This document shows positions 16,717 to 20,508 of a DNA stretch of 20,508 nucleotides, in pieces. This DNA comes from Streptosporangiaceae bacterium (lineage in GTDB: Bacteria > Actinomycetota > Actinomycetes > Streptosporangiales > Streptosporangiaceae). The stretch lies in assembly GCA_030039095.1 (NCBI GenBank), contig JASHQP010000690.1, positions 1 to 20,508 on the forward strand. The letters are read 5' to 3'. Under the pieces are notes generated by a model. It ran no database searches, was not told the origin of the DNA, and saw only the letters and a list, made by a program, of their open reading frames with translations. Made by a program: the position numbers and the translations under genes. The stretch's first letter is position 1, and each line of letters opens with the position of its first letter.

Positions 16717-16746
16717 TTGCTCAGTTAGTAAACTGCCGTCTAATGT
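16717..16746 (+). promoter_or_regulatory. Candidate promoter with internal palindrome
   Basis: TTGCTC (16717-16722) and TAATGT (16741-16746) are 18 bases apart, a plausible housekeeping-sigma promoter for the rightward membrane-protein genes. Between and overlapping them is the dyad CAGTT-AGTA-AACTG (16722-16735), placed where a repressor or MerR-type activator would act. The leader to the ATG at 16914 would be about 160 bases long. Confidence 0.4.
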
Positions 16747-16913
16747 TTCATTACGACGCCCGGTAGTTGCTGGAAGAACCGTCGTGCTTCAATGTGTTCG
16801 GTTGCTGGGCGCGCCCGCCGCTGATGCCCGGTCGGCATCGAACCGCGGAGAACAGGCACACAGGGACTCGGCTACCGCAGCGGCCCTGCGTGCAAGAGCC
16901 GAGGAGAACCGGG

Positions 16914-17918
16914 ATGAGTGACATCGCCGTCGCGGACGGAGAAGCCGCGAGGCGGGGGAACGCGAGCGCCGCAGCCGTGGATGCCTGGAAGCCGCCCGAC
17001 GCCAGGAGGGTGCTGCAGCTGTCCCTGGCGGCCATATGGCTGCTCGATGGGGTGCTGCAGTACCAGTCGTTCATGTTCACCAAGGGTTTCGGTCAGATGC
17101 TGGCAGGGAGCGCGTCCGGCAACCCGGGGGTGGTTGCCAGCCCGATCACCTGGGATGCGAATCTGGTCGAGCACCACATGATCTTGCTGAATACGGTCTT
17201 CGCCACGATCCAGGTGGCGCTCGGCCTGGGCATCGCCTGGCGGCCGACGCTGCGGGTCGCGCTGGCTGCTTCGATCGCGTGGTCGCTGGGTGTGTGGTGG
17301 TTTGGCGAAGGGCTGGGGGAGGTGCTGAACAGCGGGGCGAACCCGGTCACCGGGGCTCCTGGCGCGGTGATCATCTATGCGCTGCTCGCCGTGCTGCTGT
17401 GGCCTTCCGACCGGCACGCCGCCACGGCCCCGTTCGCGGCCGCCCGCGCCGTGAGCGCGCCGGTGGCCCGGGCGCTGTGGCTGGTGCTATGGGGCAGCCT
17501 GGCCTACTTCGCCTTGATGCCGGCTAACCGGGCGCCGCAGGCGCTGCACGACATGATCGGCGGCATGGCCAGTGGTGAGCCCAGCTGGCTCGCCGCTCTC
17601 GAGAACCACGCGGCCTCACTGCTGGCGAACCAAGGGCTGGCAGCCTCCATCGTGCTGGCGATCGCACTGGCATTGATCGCGGTCGGTGTGTATCTGCCGT
17701 GGCCGGCGGCCCGGGCCACGTTGGTGCTGGCCATCGTGGTGGCCGCGATCATCTGGGTCTTCGGTGAGGCATTCGGCGCCATCCTCGCCGGCGGAGCGAC
17801 CGACCCCAACTCCGGCCTGCTGCTGATCTTGCTCGCGGCGGCCTACTGGCCGGCGCGGATCGCGGTCACGGCGCCAGCCGCGAGCCAGCCTGCCGACGCG
17901 AAAGAGGTGACGGCATGA
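16914..17918 (+). CDS. Multispanning membrane protein, uncharacterised
   Basis: A 334-residue integral membrane protein. The ATG at 16914 has GAGGAG 7 bases upstream; the frame is open earlier but that part is Arg/Pro-rich leader. After a polar 30-residue head come about eight hydrophobic helices, beginning with LQLSLAAIWLLDGVLQYQSF. There are two similar halves: an FGEGLGEVLNSGANP...GAPGAVIIYALLAVLLWP block near 135-170 and an FGEAFGAILAGGATDPNSGLLLILLAAAYWP block near the C-terminus. This internal repeat suggests an ancient duplication. Similar proteins in actinobacteria sit beside DUF5134 genes and have no assigned function; I do not assign one. The stop overlaps the next start by ATGA, so the pair is co-translated. 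Confidence 0.88.
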   Translation: MSDIAVADGEAARRGNASAAAVDAWKPPDARRVLQLSLAAIWLLDGVLQYQSFMFTKGFGQMLAGSASGNPGVVASPITWDANLVEHHMILLNTVFATIQVALGLGIAWRPTLRVALAASIAWSLGVWWFGEGLGEVLNSGANPVTGAPGAVIIYALLAVLLWPSDRHAATAPFAAARAVSAPVARALWLVLWGSLAYFALMPANRAPQALHDMIGGMASGEPSWLAALENHAASLLANQGLAASIVLAIALALIAVGVYLPWPAARATLVLAIVVAAIIWVFGEAFGAILAGGATDPNSGLLLILLAAAYWPARIAVTAPAASQPADAKEVTA

Positions 17919-18715
17919 TGACCCCAGCCTGGATCCTGGACATCCTGGCCGGGGTCATGCTGCTGGTCGCGGCGATCAGCGCGGGCCGTCTGGTGGCAGT
18001 CCGCGCGTGGGCCGGCGCCGCCGGCGATGCCGACATCGACGTCGCGCACCTGCTGATGGGCATCGCGATGGCCGGCATGCTGGTCGCGAGCCTGACCACG
18101 CTGCCGAACGGCGTGTGGGATGGCGTCTTCGCCGTCTTGACGGCGTGGTTCGGCTGGCGGGTCTACCGCGAAGCCGGGGGCGAAGGCGCCCGGGTGCTGG
18201 CCGACGGCCATCGCATGCCGCACCTGGTGCACAGCGCCGCGATGCTGTACATGTTCGCGGCCGTGAACGCTCCGGCCGCGGCCGGCAGCGGAGGCGGGAT
18301 GAGCGGCATGGGCGGCTCCGGAGCGTCGATGCAGACGCTGAGCGTGCCGGTGGTGGCGTTCATCTTCGTGTTGTGGCTGTCCGCCTATGTCGTCCTCGAT
18401 CTGGACCGGCTGTCCGGCCCGGGCCACGCGCACGGCAGCTACTTTGCTGCCCCCGCGCTGGTGGGCGCCGCCGCCGGGACTGGATCTGCGCGCCTGCCCA
18501 TCACCTCAGTCGCCCCCATCGGAACCGGTGCCGGCGCGGCCGCCGCGCCGGACCAGACTGCCGACGGCGGCCGTCCGGCCGGTGGCGAGGACTCGCCGGT
18601 CGCCGTAAGCGTGTCCGGGTCAGCCCGCGCCTTGCTGCTCAGTCCTCAGCTGGCCGCAGGCTGCCGCATCGCGATGGGCGTGACCATGGCCTTCATGCTC
18701 ATCATCATGATCTAG
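17915..18715 (+). CDS. DUF5134 family membrane protein
   Basis: A 266-residue membrane protein with AGAGGTG upstream and an ATGA overlap with the previous gene. Helices are seen at about 5-28, 45-66, 68-85, 105-120, 145-165 and at the C-terminus. The pattern WILDILAGVMLLVAAISAGRL, then AHLLMGIAMAGM and HRMPHLVHSAAMLYMF, matches DUF5134, an actinobacterial family without known function. A loop after the fourth helix is Met/Gly-rich (GGGMSGMGGSGASM), and HAHGS follows the fifth. Clustered Met and His in or beside membrane helices suggest soft-metal contact such as Cu(I), consistent with the convergent copper ATPase genes but unproven. The 18450-18600 region is a variable Ala/Pro-rich linker. 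Confidence 0.87.
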   Translation: MMTPAWILDILAGVMLLVAAISAGRLVAVRAWAGAAGDADIDVAHLLMGIAMAGMLVASLTTLPNGVWDGVFAVLTAWFGWRVYREAGGEGARVLADGHRMPHLVHSAAMLYMFAAVNAPAAAGSGGGMSGMGGSGASMQTLSVPVVAFIFVLWLSAYVVLDLDRLSGPGHAHGSYFAAPALVGAAAGTGSARLPITSVAPIGTGAGAAAAPDQTADGGRPAGGEDSPVAVSVSGSARALLLSPQLAAGCRIAMGVTMAFMLIIMI

Positions 18716-18751
18716 CACCGGCCAATTCAACCTGGACTGGCGGAATAGCAC

Positions 18752-19231
18752 TTGGCTTGCGGAAAGGCTCGCCGGGCCAGCCTGCTGGCCGCTGCGCTGC
18801 TCGTCGGCACGGCCGTTGCGGCGTGCGGCAGCGGGCAGGGCAGCAGCCCGCCGCAGTACGTGGTTCTCGCCCGCAACGTCCCGGGGCTGGGCAAGATCAT
18901 CACCGACGGCAAGGGTTTCACCCTGTACATGTACGCGCCAGATCACCGGGGACGCTCACAGTGCAGCGGGTTTTGCGCGCAGCAGTGGCCGCCGCTGGTT
19001 CTGCCGCGCGGTGTCAGCCACCCCGAGGCGGGTCCCGGGGTCCGTGCATCTCTGCTCAGCACCGTGCGCCGCGCTAACGGAGAGCGGCAAGTGACCTACG
19101 GCGGCTGGCCGCTCTACCTGTGGATCGGCGATGACAGTCCCGGCCAGGCAACGGGCCAGGCCGACGACATGGGCTTGTGGTACGCGCTGTCGGTATCCGG
19201 TGCCGTAGACCGGGGCACACCCACCGGCTGA
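18752..19231 (+). CDS. COG4315 (PF03640-type) secreted lipoprotein
   Basis: A 159-residue precursor starting at TTG, 36 bases after the DUF5134 stop; the ribosome site (GGCGGA) is modest. A signal peptide of about 24 residues (SLLAAALLVGTAVAAC) ends in a lipobox with Cys25, so the mature protein is anchored outside the membrane. The mature part carries two copies of the family's Yx(FWY)xxD motif: LYMYAPDH, followed by CSGFCAQQWPPL, and LYLWIGDD. This is the COG4315/Lipoprotein_15 fold of unknown function, often found near membrane redox or DoxX-like genes. The CSGFC pair could form a disulphide or bind metal. It converges with the PCuAC-like gene, with a 20-base gap. Confidence 0.88.
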   Translation: MACGKARRASLLAAALLVGTAVAACGSGQGSSPPQYVVLARNVPGLGKIITDGKGFTLYMYAPDHRGRSQCSGFCAQQWPPLVLPRGVSHPEAGPGVRASLLSTVRRANGERQVTYGGWPLYLWIGDDSPGQATGQADDMGLWYALSVSGAVDRGTPTG

Positions 19232-19251
19232 CAACACGCGCGCCTCGCGCC

Positions 19252-19800
19252 TCAGGGGGTGCCGGGTGGGGTGATGGTCGCGTAGACGGTTACCCGGCCC
19301 GCGTGCCGGAACGTCATGATGAGCGGCACGCTGCCGCCGACGGTGAGCGAGCGGGGATCCTGTAGCACGATGTCGACGCCGAGCGGGTTCAGGGACAGGG
19401 TCCCGTGGCCCGGGATCGCAACCTGGCGCAGGGCAGCCCCGGGGCCGGCGGCGCTGCCCGTATGCCTCACGAGCACTACCCGGCTTGTGACACTCGACCG
19501 CACCGAGAGCAACGTGTCAGGGCCGCCGAGGTTCGTGATCGTCAAGTACGTGTCGGCCACGTCCGGCGCAAAGGATGACGGCAGCGTGACAGCGGCCTGG
19601 CCCACCTTGATCGTGACCCGGGACACGGTGCCGGCGCCGCCCGTGACCACCCAGGCCGACAGCAGCCCGACCAGCGCGGCAGCGCAGATCACCGGGGCAA
19701 GAGCAGCCCGGATCAGCTCGGTAGCGGACCCGTGTGGCCGGGCTTCTACAGACGGCGCGGCCGACCCGGCCGCCTCCTCAGCCGCATCCTGGAGCCTCAT
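19252..19800 (-). CDS. PCuAC-like copper chaperone homologue with degenerate ligands
   Basis: A 182-residue protein. A cytoplasmic head is followed by a membrane anchor at about 30-52 and an external beta-sandwich of the PCuAC (DUF461) fold: ADTYLTITNLGGPDTLLSV, then VVLVRHTG, then LNPLGVDIVLQDPRSLTVGGSVPL and a final AGRVTVYATITPP strand. PCuAC proteins deliver Cu(I) to cytochrome oxidase through a conserved H(M)x10Mx21HxM set. Here one His (RHTG) remains, but the usual HVMLM strand reads VDIVLQ, so the Met/His ligands are largely missing. It may bind copper differently or have lost binding. Its ATG overlaps the stop of the upstream copper ATPase (ATGA), so the two are made together. Confidence 0.82.
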   Translation of the reverse strand: MRLQDAAEEAAGSAAPSVEARPHGSATELIRAALAPVICAAALVGLLSAWVVTGGAGTVSRVTIKVGQAAVTLPSSFAPDVADTYLTITNLGGPDTLLSVRSSVTSRVVLVRHTGSAAGPGAALRQVAIPGHGTLSLNPLGVDIVLQDPRSLTVGGSVPLIMTFRHAGRVTVYATITPPGTP

Positions 19801-20508
19801 GGCACGGACGGGACGGCACTGACCTCGGGTTGCATTCCCGGGCGCGGGCCAGACCTGGTCGCCGGGCGGCCGGCACGGAACCGGCGCAGACGGAGGCTGT
19901 TGGACACCACCACCAGCGAACTGCCGGCCATCGCGAGGCCGGCAAACAGCGGGTTGAGGTAGCCGAGGGCAGCGAGCGGAATGGCTATCACGTTGTACCC
20001 GAACGCCCAGGTGAGATTCGCGTGAATCGTACGCAGGGTGGCCCGGGACAGGAGTACCGCGTCGGCGATGCTCGCCGGGTCGCCGTTGACCAGCGTGAGG
20101 TCCGCGGCCCCGATCGCGACATCCGAACCGCTGCCGATCGCCATGCCCAGGTCGGCCTGGGCCAGCGCGGCCGCGTCATTGACGCCGTCACCGGCCATGG
20201 CCACCCGCAGGCCAGCCGCCTGCAGTTCCCTTACCACGCCGACCTTGCCGTCCGGCCGAACGCCAGCAAAAACGTCCATGTCCGGAATGGCCAGCTGCGC
20301 GGCAACCGCCCGCGCCGTGCGCTCGTTATCTCCGGTGACCAGCACCGGCCGTACGCCGAGCCGCCGGACCCGGCGCACCGCATCGGCGCCGCCAGGCTTG
20401 ACGCTGTCGGCGACCGCGAACACAGCCTTTACGGTGCCGTCCCAGGCGAGCAGCACCGCCGTCCGCCCGGAATCCTCCACACGCGCGACCGCATCCCGCA
20501 GCTCATCG
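19797..20508 (-). CDS. Copper-translocating P1B-type ATPase, C-terminal part (runs off window)
   Basis: About 236 C-terminal residues are present; the frame continues past the right edge. The end of the P domain shows VTGDNERTARAVA and GDGVNDAAALAQADLGMAIG, followed by GSDVAIGAADLTLV. The two last membrane helices carry the Cu(I)-ATPase determinants: FGYNVIAIPLAALG (the YN of helix 7) and MAGSSLVVVSNSLRLRRF (the MxxSS of helix 8). Together these identify the Cu(I) subgroup (CopA/CtpV type), which exports or loads copper across the membrane. The CPC and DKTGT motifs are outside the window. The last 25 residues are an unstructured tail. An apparent GTG at 20480 is internal, not the start. Confidence 0.93.
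   Translation of the reverse strand, partial: DELRDAVARVEDSGRTAVLLAWDGTVKAVFAVADSVKPGGADAVRRVRRLGVRPVLVTGDNERTARAVAAQLAIPDMDVFAGVRPDGKVGVVRELQAAGLRVAMAGDGVNDAAALAQADLGMAIGSGSDVAIGAADLTLVNGDPASIADAVLLSRATLRTIHANLTWAFGYNVIAIPLAALGYLNPLFAGLAMAGSSLVVVSNSLRLRRFRAGRPATRSGPRPGMQPEVSAVPSVP

Overview
The window is GC-rich DNA (roughly 70% by eye) with a strong G/C bias at third codon positions, GTG and TTG starts and many 4-base ATGA overlaps. These traits, with the gene families present, point to a high-GC actinobacterium (Actinomycetota); I cannot name the genus. All calls come from reading the sequence; no database was searched.

Left part (1-7545): the C-terminal end of a GH3 beta-glucosidase, a DUF1801 protein, a VOC-fold protein, then a leftward lipid-catabolism operon of acyl-CoA dehydrogenase, FabG-like SDR and a translationally coupled pair of acyl-CoA dehydrogenases. 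In that pair only the upstream subunit keeps the catalytic glutamate, so they probably form a hetero-oligomer of the mycobacterial alpha2-beta2 FadE type. A possible 41-residue ORF follows by a GTGA overlap. A phosphotriesterase-like lactonase/hydrolase is divergent from this operon, with a 12-bp palindrome between them.

Middle part (7564-15434): a three-gene DrrAB-type ABC exporter (ATPase and two different ABC-2 permeases), a divergent GtrA-family membrane protein, a membrane-anchored GT51 transglycosylase-domain protein, and a two-gene redox module. The module joins a ferric-reductase-like di-heme membrane protein with a long Pro/Gln-rich tail to a NuoF-like flavoprotein with a fused C-terminal 3Fe-4S-type ferredoxin domain. 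It looks like a compact NAD(P)H- or ferredoxin-linked membrane electron-transfer system and is the best candidate here for an undescribed system.

Right part (15435-20508): a more AT-rich, disturbed stretch with a broken PD-(D/E)XK endonuclease gene next to tRNA-Pro(GGG), a decayed relic of a PCuAC-like gene, and an unusual inverted-repeat/GATACC cluster. Beyond it is a probable copper or metal-stress locus: rightward genes for a multispanning membrane protein, a Met/His-containing DUF5134 protein and a COG4315 lipoprotein, converging on a leftward pair of copper P1B-type ATPase (partial, runs off the window) and PCuAC-like protein. The relic and the intact PCuAC-like gene flank the rightward genes in the same orientation, suggesting an old duplication or insertion.
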